In this document: piece after piece, positions 8,546-17,523 of the stretch
Position numbering within the stretch: the first letter of the stretch is position 1
How the letters are laid out: the number at the start of each line of letters is the position of its first letter
DNA from: Bacteroidota bacterium
GTDB taxonomy: Bacteria > Bacteroidota > Ignavibacteria > OLB7
DNA: 64,000 nt
Reading direction: 5' to 3'
Assembly: GCA_018266795.1 (NCBI GenBank)
Contig: JAFDZV010000043.1
Span: forward strand, 1 to 64,000
The notes under the pieces: generated by a model
Databases searched by the model: none
What the model was told of the DNA's origin: nothing
Seen by the model: the letters and a program-made list of their open reading frames with translations, nothing else
Position numbers and translations under genes: made by a program

Positions 8546-9955
8546 ATGCTCATGTCCCGAATCTGCTTGGCGGGCATTCTGGCGATCGTTGCTCTCAACC
8601 CGGGATGCAATTCGCCGGTGAACAGCAATCCGCCGGCGGGGGGAGTTGCACCGGTTATCCTCTCGGCGAGCGTGCAGGCCAATCCGGTCAACGTTGTCAG
8701 TGCCGTGGTGGCCGTTCATGTTACCGGGGCTGCAACCGTTCGCGTGGAATACGGAACCGACACCCTGTTCGCTTCGGCAACCGGCTCTGTGAACGTGGTT
8801 GGCGATTCCGCCAGCATTCCGGTAATCGGGTTGGTCGCGTCTACGGCATACCAGATGCGCGTGGTGGCCACAGGCACGCAGGGGGCTCGATCGCGGAGCC
8901 AGCCCATGACGTTTACCACCGGCACGCTTCCTGCGGACATCCCGCACTATGCCGTGAGCGCATCGGGTACACCATCGCCCGGCTACGTGATGTGCGGCTT
9001 CACCGCCGGCGATACCTCGCTGGGCGGGTTCTACGCAATTGTGATGAACAACAATGGAGATATCGTCTGGTACCGGAAGTTCCAAACCCAGGTCACGGAC
9101 TTTCAGCGTCAACCGAACGGGAACTTCACGGTGTTCGCCTCGCTGGGGCAGGACGATCGCCACTTCTACGAGCTGGATCGTCTGGGGAATGTTGTGAACG
9201 AGTACCGTGCTGCGGACGGCATCGAGACCGGCGCGCACGAACTGCGTCTGTTCGAGGGGGGCTATGTGATGTTCGGCAGAAGGGACAGCACGATGGATCT
9301 GGCAGCATACGGCGGCGGCGTCACCTCGGTGGCGGGTGAGATCGTGGAGTACCATCAACCCGGACGTCCGGTGCTTCGTTGGAGCGCGTTCAGCCATCTT
9401 ACACCGGACGAGGCGGCACCGGATATTCCGATGAACGCGCCGAAGATGGACCCCTGGCATCTCAACGCGATCGAGGTGGATACCGATCGCAACCTGCTGA
9501 TCTCCTTTCGCAACAGCGACGAGATCGTGAAGGTGGATGGCGCGACCGGTGCGATCATCTGGCGATTGGGCGGCAGGAAGAATCAGTTCGCATTCGATGC
9601 GGATCCGCTGAACGGCTTCTCCCATCAACACGGCATCAGGCGCCTTGCGAACGGGCATCTCATCATGTTCGACAACGGCAACCTGCATCTGCCTCCGGAG
9701 AGCCGTCCGGTTGAATATCAGATCGACGAGACCGCCCACACGGCGCACTTGGTGTGGCAGTATCGGACGTCGCCGTCGCTGGCGGCCGCCGCGCTCGGCT
9801 TCGCACATCGCACGGACGACGGGCACACCCTGATCTGCTACGGAACCGCACAGCATCTCATCGAGGTGGATGCCGCAAACGTGGAACAATGGCGGCTCAC
9901 GGTGACGTCTCCCCGATACTTCATCTATCGTGCGTTCAGGCTTGCAAGCCTGTAG
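8546..9955 (+). CDS. Arylsulfotransferase (ASST)-family lipoprotein
   Basis: 469 residues from the ATG at 8546; a second start at 8552 would do equally well. The N-terminus is a lipoprotein signal (MLMSRICLAGILAIVA ending LNPGC), predicting an acylated Cys after cleavage. Residues ~25-115 are a fibronectin III-like domain (VLSSTAYQMRVVATG region). The rest is an arylsulfotransferase/ASST-like propeller: GDIVWYRKF, ANGHLIMFDNG, DPWHLNAIEVD, FSHQHGIRR and GAIIWRLGGRKNQF match that family's blade and histidine motifs. Family enzymes move sulfate between phenolic compounds in the periplasm, but many members have no proven activity. The two conserved His segments (WHLNA, SHQHG) are present, so activity is possible. 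The gene appears monocistronic. Confidence 0.8.
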   Translation: MLMSRICLAGILAIVALNPGCNSPVNSNPPAGGVAPVILSASVQANPVNVVSAVVAVHVTGAATVRVEYGTDTLFASATGSVNVVGDSASIPVIGLVASTAYQMRVVATGTQGARSRSQPMTFTTGTLPADIPHYAVSASGTPSPGYVMCGFTAGDTSLGGFYAIVMNNNGDIVWYRKFQTQVTDFQRQPNGNFTVFASLGQDDRHFYELDRLGNVVNEYRAADGIETGAHELRLFEGGYVMFGRRDSTMDLAAYGGGVTSVAGEIVEYHQPGRPVLRWSAFSHLTPDEAAPDIPMNAPKMDPWHLNAIEVDTDRNLLISFRNSDEIVKVDGATGAIIWRLGGRKNQFAFDADPLNGFSHQHGIRRLANGHLIMFDNGNLHLPPESRPVEYQIDETAHTAHLVWQYRTSPSLAAAALGFAHRTDDGHTLICYGTAQHLIEVDAANVEQWRLTVTSPRYFIYRAFRLASL

Positions 9956-10005
9956 CGGACGCCCGGATGCACCATGTCACCAAAAGGATGTGCGAGCTAC
10001 GGACA

Positions 10006-10290
10006 GGATGTGCATACAGTGAATGGTGGCTCTGCCCGGCGATGGTTGCTCTTCGTTCCGCCCTGTCTGTAGAACGTCGCCGTCCATTCAGCCTTCAGGC
10101 TCCCCGCAGGGAGCGCATTCTGCCTTCCCGGGTGCACCGAATAGAGAGCTTCGCGACAACGAAATCGGATGGATCGGCTCCATCACGAAGCTCTGCGTCA
10201 TGAGAGAATTCATGAGCAACCGATAGGGTGTGCATACAGCGAATGGTGGCGCTGCCGGACCATGGTTGCCCCCCGTTCCGTCCTCTCTGC
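10006..10290 (+). repeat. Two imperfect direct repeats of ~65 bases
   Basis: GATGTGCATACAGTGAATGG begins at 10008 and a close relative (GGTGTGCATACAGCGAATGG) at 10228. Similarity continues through GTGGC-CTGCC-GG-ATGGTTGC and a GTTCCG-CCT-TCTG segment, to about 10075 and 10290. Between the copies sits a small inverted repeat (AGAGCTTCG 10145-10153 / CGAAGCTCT 10186-10194). No coding potential is evident, so this looks like an intergenic repeat element. Confidence 0.55.
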
Positions 10291-10353
10291 TGCCGCACGG
10301 TGCCCCGAACGCCGTCACCACAAGGTAATCTGTTCATACATCATCCCTGATCA

Positions 10354-10385
10354 TTTGGTTGGTGCAAGGCAGCGTACTATGTTTG
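10354..10385 (+). promoter_or_regulatory. Bacteroidota-type promoter of the MNIO operon
   Basis: TTTG at 10354-10357, a 20-base spacer, and TATGTTTG at 10378-10385 match the -33/-7 form used by the Bacteroidota housekeeping sigma factor. Transcription would begin near 10392, giving a leader of about 270 bases before the ATG at 10663. Confidence 0.6.
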
Positions 10386-10662
10386 CGCGTCCCTGTGGCA
10401 GCCGGGCCTGCGCCGAGCGGTCTGCGCTTCACACTGATTCCCCTTCCTCCTCATACTTCCTCGCATGATGCTTGCCGCATGTTCCGCGGCCGGGCCGTGC
10501 CATTGCATCCGGACCGCGGCCGATACATGGGGCAACGGCGGAGCGTGGTGCGCACCTGAACGCGGGCGCCGCCGGCATTGTTCGCACCCCGTATGCAACA
10601 GCACCATGCGTCTCGGCATGAATCGGTTTCGTTCATACCATTCCAACGAAGGAGGCTGGTTG

Positions 10663-12438
10663 ATGTTTGCCAATTTCACTGACCAGGATGCGGATCTTCT
10701 GAAGGCGCATCTACAGGCAGTGGTGGAGGTGGAGTTCTTCACCATTCCGTTCTATCTCACCGCCGTTTATTCGTTCACGAACAGGGCGCTGGCCTATACT
10801 CCAAGCGGCTCGCAGACCTCGCCGCTCTATGTTTTGCAGCAGGAGGCGCTCTCCGTGGCAGTGCAGGAGATGTATCACCTGCAGCTTGCGTCCAATCTCT
10901 GCAACGCGTTCAAGGTGACGCCGCAGATTCCGCAGATGACACTGCAGGCCGGTGTGAACATCGAGATCCCGCATCTCGAGAACAACGGCCAACCGATTAC
11001 CACGCAACTCGGAAATCTTCCAACGGTCATTCAGGCGATGATCCAGATAGAGTCGCCCGATCCCAATCCGAACTTTCCCCCGCCGAATCCGCAGGTGGTG
11101 TATCCATCGATCTCCGACCTCTACCACGCAACGCTTACGCTGCTTGCCCAGTATCTAACCGCATCGGCATCAACACCGGTCTCGCAGGATCCAATATTCG
11201 ATCCTGGCAACAACCAGGTTGCCTACGGAACCTTCCCCAGCACCTACAAGTACAACACCATCACCTCCAGGCCGTTGGTGGCGAAGGTGGTGAACGCGGT
11301 GACCGATCAGGGTGAAGGTGATCTGGTTGCGCCCAACGTTCTGCAATCCACGGAGGCCCAGAACGCTGCCCGCGCACTGCTGGGCGCCTTCTTCACATAT
11401 GGCGGTGACGACAGCGTCCTTCCGGAGTATCAGCCGAAGGAGGGAACGCGCTTCGCCGCATTCGGTGCGCTCACACATCTCGCGCGCTTCAAGCAGATTC
11501 AGGCAGCGCTGAACGGAACGAACTGGGAGCAATTGATCGGCGGACCGGTGTTCTATCCGGCCGGATCGCCGTCGCCCGATCTTCCGGGCTGGGCCGCCAA
11601 CCTTCAAACGCTGGAGTCGTCCATGGGGACGGTCTGGTCCTACGTCATCGACCAGATGCAGGAGGGGTTCGCGAACGGTTCGCTTTCGGCAAACACGTCG
11701 AGCCCCACCAACACCGGCTTCAACAATGCGATGCTTTCCTTCAAGTACATGATCCCGCTGGTCTGGCAATGGGGATCGGTGCCATCGTTCATCTACACCT
11801 CCGGTGTTACGCCGGCGCAGGTGCAGACCGCGTTGGACCTTGCCGATCCGCTCTGCCTTTCGCACTGGGACGAGCCGACGGCCCTGCTCCGGGCCACGCC
11901 CGGCTTCCCGCTCAACTCCTGCCAGGGGTTGAACGAGTGCGCCGGCAAAGGGTGGGGAGGCATTGCCACGGAGAAGGGGAACGGTGCATGCGCCACGGCC
12001 GATCTGCATACATGCGGCGGCAACAACGACTGCAAGTTCCAGGGGGGATGCGGCTACCTCTCCACATCGAGCGGAGGCGGATGCGGCGCATCTGTGGGCG
12101 TCGGCGATTCCACGCTCCTCCCTCCCTCGGAGCAATGGATCCCGGGACTGAACGACTGCAAGAATCTTGGTGGATGCGAGACGCCGATCTCCACCGGGCA
12201 GGTGTTCGATCGCTCGGCCACGCCCACGATCGCGGCACAGACCGGGCCGGAGTGGACGGCCGAGGCCAAGAGTGCCCTGGAGGCGTTGGAGGGAACGAAC
12301 GTCTGGGATCGCGCCCGTACGCTCTTCGCTCAGAAGGAAGGGCTTGGAACGCTCCCTACTCCGATCTCGCAGCAGGTGGGCGCGGTGAATTACGACGGCA
12401 CCGCACGGCGCAGCGCGGTGCAGCCAACGTCCACCTGA
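10663..12438 (+). CDS. Ferritin-like (VioB-type) protein with cysteine-repeat C-terminal tail; likely MNIO substrate
   Basis: 591 residues. The ATG at 10663 is chosen for its ideal AAGGAGG site; the frame is open 66 codons further upstream. Residues ~1-320 resemble the ferritin-like fold of iminophenyl-pyruvate dimer synthase (VioB-like, PF12902): [31 protein letters not shown] and THLARFKQI carry the usual Glu/His metal ligands. Residues ~398-505 hold ten cysteines (398, 420, 426, 443, 451, 457, 463, 474, 499, 505). Most are spaced exactly six apart in C-x5-C units (CQGLNEC, CGGNNDC, CKFQGGC, CKNLGGC). A Cys-free ~85-residue end follows. The next two genes encode a DUF692 iron oxidase and a DUF2063 partner, whose known substrates are Cys-bearing peptides with similar spacing. 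The tail is therefore inferred to be modified, and the protein may bind or handle metal. Confidence 0.8.
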   Translation: MFANFTDQDADLLKAHLQAVVEVEFFTIPFYLTAVYSFTNRALAYTPSGSQTSPLYVLQQEALSVAVQEMYHLQLASNLCNAFKVTPQIPQMTLQAGVNIEIPHLENNGQPITTQLGNLPTVIQAMIQIESPDPNPNFPPPNPQVVYPSISDLYHATLTLLAQYLTASASTPVSQDPIFDPGNNQVAYGTFPSTYKYNTITSRPLVAKVVNAVTDQGEGDLVAPNVLQSTEAQNAARALLGAFFTYGGDDSVLPEYQPKEGTRFAAFGALTHLARFKQIQAALNGTNWEQLIGGPVFYPAGSPSPDLPGWAANLQTLESSMGTVWSYVIDQMQEGFANGSLSANTSSPTNTGFNNAMLSFKYMIPLVWQWGSVPSFIYTSGVTPAQVQTALDLADPLCLSHWDEPTALLRATPGFPLNSCQGLNECAGKGWGGIATEKGNGACATADLHTCGGNNDCKFQGGCGYLSTSSGGGCGASVGVGDSTLLPPSEQWIPGLNDCKNLGGCETPISTGQVFDRSATPTIAAQTGPEWTAEAKSALEALEGTNVWDRARTLFAQKEGLGTLPTPISQQVGAVNYDGTARRSAVQPTST

Positions 12439-12463
12439 TCCGGATCACGCCTGGAGTATGCGC

Positions 12464-13420
12464 ATGACACCGAACAGACTCGGATACCCACACCTTGGAT
12501 TCGGGGTCGGGCTGCGAAGCGTTCATTACGAACATATCCTTCGCGAGCGTCCGGCCGCGGACTGGTTCGAGATCATCTCGGAAAACTACATGGACTCGCA
12601 TGGCTGGCCGCGCCATGTATTGAACCGGATTGCGGAACGCTATCCGGTTGTGATGCACGGCGTTTCGCTCTCGATCGGCAGCAGCGATCCGTTGGACATG
12701 CGCTATCTCGCTTCGCTCAAACAGCTTGCAGAAGAGATCGGAGCCGTGTGGGTCTCCGATCATCTCTGCTGGACCGGTGTGCTGGGGCGCACCACGCACG
12801 ACCTCCTGCCGATGCCGCTCACGGAAGGGACGCTGCGCCATGTGGTGGAACGGATACGAATCGTGCAGGACGTGCTGGAGCGGCCGCTGGTGCTGGAGAA
12901 TCCCAGCAGCTATCTGCAGTTTGCATGCGATACGCTGGGCGAGGCGGAGTTCATTGCCGCGATGGCCCGGGAGGCCGATTGCGGTCTGCTGCTGGATGTG
13001 AACAACGTCTACGTCTCCAGCGTGAACCATGGATTCGATCCGGTTGCCTACATCGAAACGATTCCTCCGGAGCGAATCGTGCAGTTCCATCTTGCGGGAC
13101 ACACACACTGCGGCACGCACATCATCGACACGCACGATGGCCCGGTTATCAATCGCGTGTGGGAGCTGTATCGCCATGCGTATCGGCGGACTGCGGGAGC
13201 GGCGACGCTGCTGGAGTGGGATGCCAAGATCCCGGAGTTCGGCGCCGTGCATGCGGAGGTGCTTCGCGCACGGAAGTGGCTCGAATCCGAGATCGTGCCG
13301 GACTTCGCACCGGAGGAAGAGGGCGACTCGATGGATGCGGCATCGCATGCGTTCCACGGCATCGATCCATTTGCCGGCGCACACCCACCGCTCATCCCGG
13401 TATGGAGCGAACATGAATGA
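12464..13420 (+). CDS. DUF692 multinuclear non-heme iron oxidase (MNIO, MbnB/TglH-like)
   Basis: 318 residues, TIM-barrel DUF692 family. The ATG at 12464 sits 7 bases after GGAG (12453-12456), so it is preferred to the ATG at 12458. The family's metal-binding motifs appear in order: [55 protein letters not shown] and LLEWD. Characterised members (MbnB, TglH) use two or three irons and oxygen to rearrange cysteines of ribosomal peptides, into oxazolone/thioamide or other groups. It starts 25 bases after the ferritin-like gene and its stop overlaps the start of the DUF2063 gene, so all three are co-transcribed. The likely substrate is the C-x5-C tail of the preceding protein (inference). Confidence 0.92.
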   Translation: MTPNRLGYPHLGFGVGLRSVHYEHILRERPAADWFEIISENYMDSHGWPRHVLNRIAERYPVVMHGVSLSIGSSDPLDMRYLASLKQLAEEIGAVWVSDHLCWTGVLGRTTHDLLPMPLTEGTLRHVVERIRIVQDVLERPLVLENPSSYLQFACDTLGEAEFIAAMAREADCGLLLDVNNVYVSSVNHGFDPVAYIETIPPERIVQFHLAGHTHCGTHIIDTHDGPVINRVWELYRHAYRRTAGAATLLEWDAKIPEFGAVHAEVLRARKWLESEIVPDFAPEEEGDSMDAASHAFHGIDPFAGAHPPLIPVWSEHE

Positions 13421-14285
13421 GGATGGCGAGATGATTGCCGCTGCAACGGAGCTTGGGCGGCTTCAACGCTGGATGCAGGAGGCCGTGACCGATCGCTCCG
13501 GCATCGCCGGCGGGTATGCGGCCGGCAACCGTCCCGGCGAGGTGGAACGGATCGTGCTCCCGTCGGCGTCGCTCACGAGCGGCGAGCGCCTGGCGATCTA
13601 CACGCGTTCGTATCATGCACGGCTGCTTCAATGCTTTGCGACGATCTTCCCATCGCTGCTGCACGCACTGGGGCAGGATCTGTTCGAGGCGTTCGCGCTG
13701 GACTATCTGCACCATCATCCGCCGCACAGCTACACGCTCGATCATCTGGCCGATGCGTTCCCGGACCATCTGGCCGCCACGCGCCCGGAGGCCGGGCTCC
13801 CCCCGGGCAGACGCGAAACATGGCCGGACTTCATCATCGATCTCGCTCGTCTGGAGCTGGCACTGCTGCATGTGTTCAACGGCGATGGGGTGGAGGACGC
13901 CGCTCCGCCGCTCCCGTGCGACATCGCATCGGTGCCGCAGCATCTCGTGGGCCGGCTGCTGCCGGCGCTCGCCCCTTCCAGCCGCGTGCTCCGCTTCGGG
14001 TATCCCGTTCACGAATATCTGCGTGCCTGCCGCCGCGGCGAGATGCCCGGCCATCCTGCCGCGCGCGAGTGCTGCGTCGTGATCTCGCGGCGCAACTATC
14101 GCGTGCTGATCAACGAGGTTCTGCCGCAGCGCGGCGCATTCCTCCGCGAAGCCGACGGTGAGCGTACCGTCGAGCAGCTGCTTCTGAGCCTTGCCGCACA
14201 GGGCGTTGAGGGTGTCGAGGGTATTCACATGCTTCGCGATGTGTTGTGCGAGTGGGCATCCTGGTGCGCGCTGGCCGGCGTGTAG
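13413..14285 (+). CDS. DUF2063 (MbnC-like) MNIO partner protein
   Basis: 290 residues; the ATG at 13413 overlaps the MNIO stop by 8 bases and follows GGAG. The N-terminal ~120 residues match the DUF2063 'putative DNA-binding' family: [25 protein letters not shown], then [14 protein letters not shown] and a Pro-His/Leu-Asp segment. Despite the name, these proteins pair with DUF692 enzymes and in MbnC-type systems help bind the precursor peptide. The C-terminal half ([18 protein letters not shown], then a helix ending at [12 protein letters not shown]) is typical of longer members, whose winged-helix-like part may recognise the substrate. The operon ends at a hairpin at 14400-14432. Confidence in family is high; the exact role is inferred. 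Confidence 0.85.
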   Translation: MNEDGEMIAAATELGRLQRWMQEAVTDRSGIAGGYAAGNRPGEVERIVLPSASLTSGERLAIYTRSYHARLLQCFATIFPSLLHALGQDLFEAFALDYLHHHPPHSYTLDHLADAFPDHLAATRPEAGLPPGRRETWPDFIIDLARLELALLHVFNGDGVEDAAPPLPCDIASVPQHLVGRLLPALAPSSRVLRFGYPVHEYLRACRRGEMPGHPAARECCVVISRRNYRVLINEVLPQRGAFLREADGERTVEQLLLSLAAQGVEGVEGIHMLRDVLCEWASWCALAGV

Positions 14286-14399
14286 GGAGCGGCGAACGTG
14301 TGCACGTTGCTGCTGCGATGGCGCCACGGTTTCAGGACCGGCAGGCAGATGAATCTTCGGCCGGAGTTGATTGCTCCGATGCGAACAACGGAATATCGC

Positions 14400-14432
14400 A
14401 ACGCCCCGGACGTGCCGCTCGTCCGGGGCGTT
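14400..14432 (+). terminator. Terminator of the MNIO operon
   Basis: Perfect 12-base arms (AACGCCCCGGAC and complement) with a 9-base loop, 114 bases after the DUF2063 stop and 95 bases beyond the stop of the convergent gene at 14528. It could serve both strands. Confidence 0.8.
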
Positions 14433-14527
14433 CTGTTCCAGGTTGTAGTGCGGCCACGGCAATTGTCGATACGAATTCGACCGCATCGATCGCCGGGCAT
14501 ATGCTCCCGCCTGATTGCGGCGGCCTG

Positions 14528-16405
14528 CTACTTGGTTACCACGATGCGCCGCGAGATGCGCGTGGCGCCGTAGGAAACGGCAACCATGTAGCTGCCGCTG
14601 GGCCATGCAACGGTGCTTACGCGATGGCTTGCGGCGCCGGCGGCATAGCCGACGCTTGCGCGATAGATCTCGTGGCCGCTCAGGTCGCTCACGGTGACCG
14701 TGGCGTGATCCGCCGCCGGCATCGTGAAGCGAATTTCCAGTTCCGTCCCGATGCTTGCAGGGTTGGGGACGATGGCAAGCGCCGCATCCCCGGCAAGATC
14801 GGTCTGCCCGGTGTTGACGCCGGATATCCCATCGTTCCCTCCGTTGTCCCGGCGGTGCGCCGCCGGCTTGTAGCACAAGGCGGACGATGTTGCCGTTGAG
14901 ACGGTTGTCACTGTTGGCGTTGCCGGCGTCCAGATCACTCCGCTGATCGGGAACGCGAGAGTCTGATTCACGAACAGATTGCCGAGCGTCATGAAGGTGA
15001 TGCCGGCTTCGTTGCACGAACTTGTGGGAGCGGGGACGTTGTCCGTCTTGATCATGTAGTGATCGGAAGGATTGCCGGGTGTGACGAGGTTCGTGCTTGG
15101 GCAGGTGCCCGCAAGGATGTACCCGGGCGTCTCGATCGCGCTTGTACGGGTACAGACACCCAGTGCGAACGCGCCATCCTGACCGACGCCTCCGAACGCG
15201 ACGGCAGGGAAGGGGATCAGGGTATTGGCGGAGAAGCGGGCCAGATAGGCGTTCTGGTTGAGAATGGTGGGTGCGCCCCCCAGCAGCGTGTTCCCGCCGA
15301 TGATGATGCCGCCTCCGGGCGGTCCGGGGAAGTAGGGATCTTCACGCACCGCCGCCCCTGCATCGTTGCCGTTGTTGTTGTCGCCGAAGATCAGGTCCGC
15401 GCGTTTCGGGAGCGTGGGATCGTTTTGCAGTTGGAGTGCAAACGCTTCGTAGTTGATGCTCGGGAACAACCGGCTGAGCGTACGCCCCGTGATCACGAGA
15501 TCACCCGGCGTGGTGGCGGCCTGAAGCTCGCGAACCGAGCGGCCCTCCTCGAACTGATCGAATCCCCAGGCTGCTGCGCCCTGCGGCGGGAGGAGAATGG
15601 TGCCGGTGTTTCCGTTGAGCCGCAGCACCAGAATATCTCCGTTGTTCAATCCGCGGAGCGTTGGAATGGAGGAGTTGGTGCCCCCCACGGCAATCACATC
15701 GCCGGTGGTCCCTCCGGGCACGGCGAGGGTCTGTTCGGTTACGCCGAGCAGATAATCGTCACCACTTCCCGGACCGCCCCACTGCGACATCCATATCGGC
15801 GTAAATGCGCTCGAGAGCCTCATGGCAACGGCGTCGCGCCCGGCGCCGGCTCCGGTGCCGGCATTGGTGGAGCCCACCATCACCACGTCGCCGGGGAAGG
15901 TGGTTGTCAGATTGCCGGTTGTGGCCTCGTAGATATCCCATGCGTCCTCATCGCCTCCCATGTTGATCGTGATCGCGTTCAGAACCGTGCCGTTGGTATC
16001 GACCCTGACAAGGAACATGTCGCGCACGGGGCTGCCGATCGGCTGCGTGCTGCCGCAGAACAGATAGTCGCCGTTTGCTCCCTCGATGATCTGTATCGCG
16101 GAGTCCGTCATGCCGATCGAGTACACATTGTCCCAGACAAGTGCTCCGTTGGCATCCACCTTTACCACGTAGGCATGTGGAAGGCCGCACGATACGCCGT
16201 TGAATGTGGAGGAGCCGCAGGCGATGTAGCCGCCGTTGGCAAGCTGAACGGCGCCGCCCAGTCCCGTTTCGCGGCACGAATTGCTCCCAACCAGTGTCTG
16301 GAAATGTTGCGCGTGTGCCGTGGAGAGGAACGCGAACATGAAGAGAATCGCCGGCGCGGCGATAGGTATGCATGCGACGAGAAGTCGTCGTACGAACGTT
16401 GTCAT
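14528..16405 (-). CDS. Secreted propeller-type protein with T9SS sorting domain
   Basis: 625 residues on the minus strand. The start at 16405 follows CAGGAGCAAACC; the ATG 15 bases earlier has no ribosome site. It opens with a signal peptide (MTTFVRRLLVACIP, hydrophobic core, AHAQHF). The body repeats GGYIACGSS, GDVVMVGSTNAG, WMSQWGGPGSGDD and GDVIAVGGTNS strands, the same pattern as the gene at 5680, of which this is a paralog. CNEAGITFMTLGN near residue 490 corresponds to the CNEM segment of that protein. The end (LAIVPNPASIG, then YRASVGYAAGAA and RRIVVTK) is a T9SS domain. It is probably a surface-exposed protein of unknown activity. Confidence 0.85.
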   Translation of the reverse strand: MTTFVRRLLVACIPIAAPAILFMFAFLSTAHAQHFQTLVGSNSCRETGLGGAVQLANGGYIACGSSTFNGVSCGLPHAYVVKVDANGALVWDNVYSIGMTDSAIQIIEGANGDYLFCGSTQPIGSPVRDMFLVRVDTNGTVLNAITINMGGDEDAWDIYEATTGNLTTTFPGDVVMVGSTNAGTGAGAGRDAVAMRLSSAFTPIWMSQWGGPGSGDDYLLGVTEQTLAVPGGTTGDVIAVGGTNSSIPTLRGLNNGDILVLRLNGNTGTILLPPQGAAAWGFDQFEEGRSVRELQAATTPGDLVITGRTLSRLFPSINYEAFALQLQNDPTLPKRADLIFGDNNNGNDAGAAVREDPYFPGPPGGGIIIGGNTLLGGAPTILNQNAYLARFSANTLIPFPAVAFGGVGQDGAFALGVCTRTSAIETPGYILAGTCPSTNLVTPGNPSDHYMIKTDNVPAPTSSCNEAGITFMTLGNLFVNQTLAFPISGVIWTPATPTVTTVSTATSSALCYKPAAHRRDNGGNDGISGVNTGQTDLAGDAALAIVPNPASIGTELEIRFTMPAADHATVTVSDLSGHEIYRASVGYAAGAASHRVSTVAWPSGSYMVAVSYGATRISRRIVVTK

Positions 16406-17466
16406 GGTTTGCTCCTGCATTTGTTGTGACTGTCGCTGGACGCGTTGATTGATCTGCAGGATTCGCTGAGGGTCAGGAACGAATGCCTGTTCGGGGGATA
16501 GACCGGGCCCCGTACATGCGGCTCATGCGGCCATATGCAGCTCCGGCAATGGAACTGCCGTTACTCCAACCGATGCTGGCGCCATTGGCGGCGGAGAGGG
16601 GTGAGATGGCCAAGGGTGATATTGAGCGATACGCTGTAGCGTGTTGCCTGGTGACGAAGTTAGACGGGGAGGCTGCGGAGCTGAAAGACAAAGAGTGTGC
16701 GTTGGCTGGATGTCCAACCGCAGCGAGTCTTTTCACGGACGGCCATTTCAGGCTCAATGCCGGCAATCTTTTCCTGCAGGCAGCTCCGAAGTGTAGGATG
16801 TCCAAGCCCTGCAGCGGCACTCCCGGCGCCGGCGGCTGCCGCACGTTCCATGCATTGCGAACGTGGCTTGGCGGGCCGGGGTATTCCGTACCGGCCATTC
16901 CGTACCGGCCGGGGAATGCGCTGCCGGATTGCTGCGGGTGCAACTGCATAACTGCCGGTCTACATCCGAGCATCTCTGCCGCCACGCGCCGGTGCGCCTG
17001 CAGGAACTCTTCGTTTATTTCCTGTATCGCACCGTGACATCCGGCGTCCACCGTTCGTCTATTCCCAGGGGACCAGTCTGTTTCAGATGCCTTCGTACAA
17101 ACTCGCCGTTGGCATTGTCGTGAAGATTTCATCGCGCCATGGGCAACCGCAAAGCATGCCTCCACACGTGCGGTTGCTCATCGGCTGCGATGAAATACAT
17201 CGGGACGTTGGTTGACTGCTGCAGGGGCCCGGGCCGGATGTATCGCATTGCGATATGCGGCCGATGCCGCTGCGCCTCGTTGAAGCCGGCCGAGCATTGC
17301 CGCCGGATGCAGATTCCCCGCAATCGTGTCACCGAACTTCCAAGCGGCATCCTTCTCGGCAGGCGCCCGACCTGCGCGGCCATCGCGCGTGCGGATGCGC
17401 GGACGATTGAAGGAGCGGACGATTCGATCAGAGCAGCTTCAGAGCTGCATCACCGCCACCAGGCCA
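16406..17466. other. Gene-poor interval
   Basis: About 1.1 kb with no convincing gene. Open frames on both strands (16483-17037 plus, 16473-17165 minus) are Cys/Arg/Pro-rich without motifs and mirror each other. A perfect tandem 14-base repeat (ATTCCGTACCGGCC at 16883-16896 and 16897-16910) lies in the middle. TCAGGAACGAATGCC near 16475 is close to a sequence ahead of the small Cys-rich gene at 22726. Confidence 0.45.
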
Positions 17467-17502
17467 GCGAAGGGACCTCATCAGGGGGTGAGGTCCCTTC
17501 GC
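17467..17502 (-). terminator. Hairpin downstream of hypothetical gene 17524-18021
   Basis: Perfect 14-base arms (GCGAAGGGACCTCA and complement) with an 8-base loop, 22 bases past the stop of the minus-strand gene. Its position supports that gene being real. Confidence 0.8.
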
Positions 17503-17523
17503 CACATCATCATCGTTTCCGGC

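Noticed and set aside
10088-10337. Minus-strand frames of 77 and 80 residues within the direct-repeat region
   Set aside because: Composition derives from the nucleotide repeats; no ribosome site or homologous wording.
15059-16429. 456-residue plus-strand frame opposite the T9SS gene 14528-16405
   Set aside because: The opposite strand has signal peptide, repeats and sorting domain; this frame has none.
16473-17165. Candidate genes on either strand in this gap
   Set aside because: Both frames are motif-free and mirror each other; neither has a ribosome site or signal. I list the area as gene-poor.
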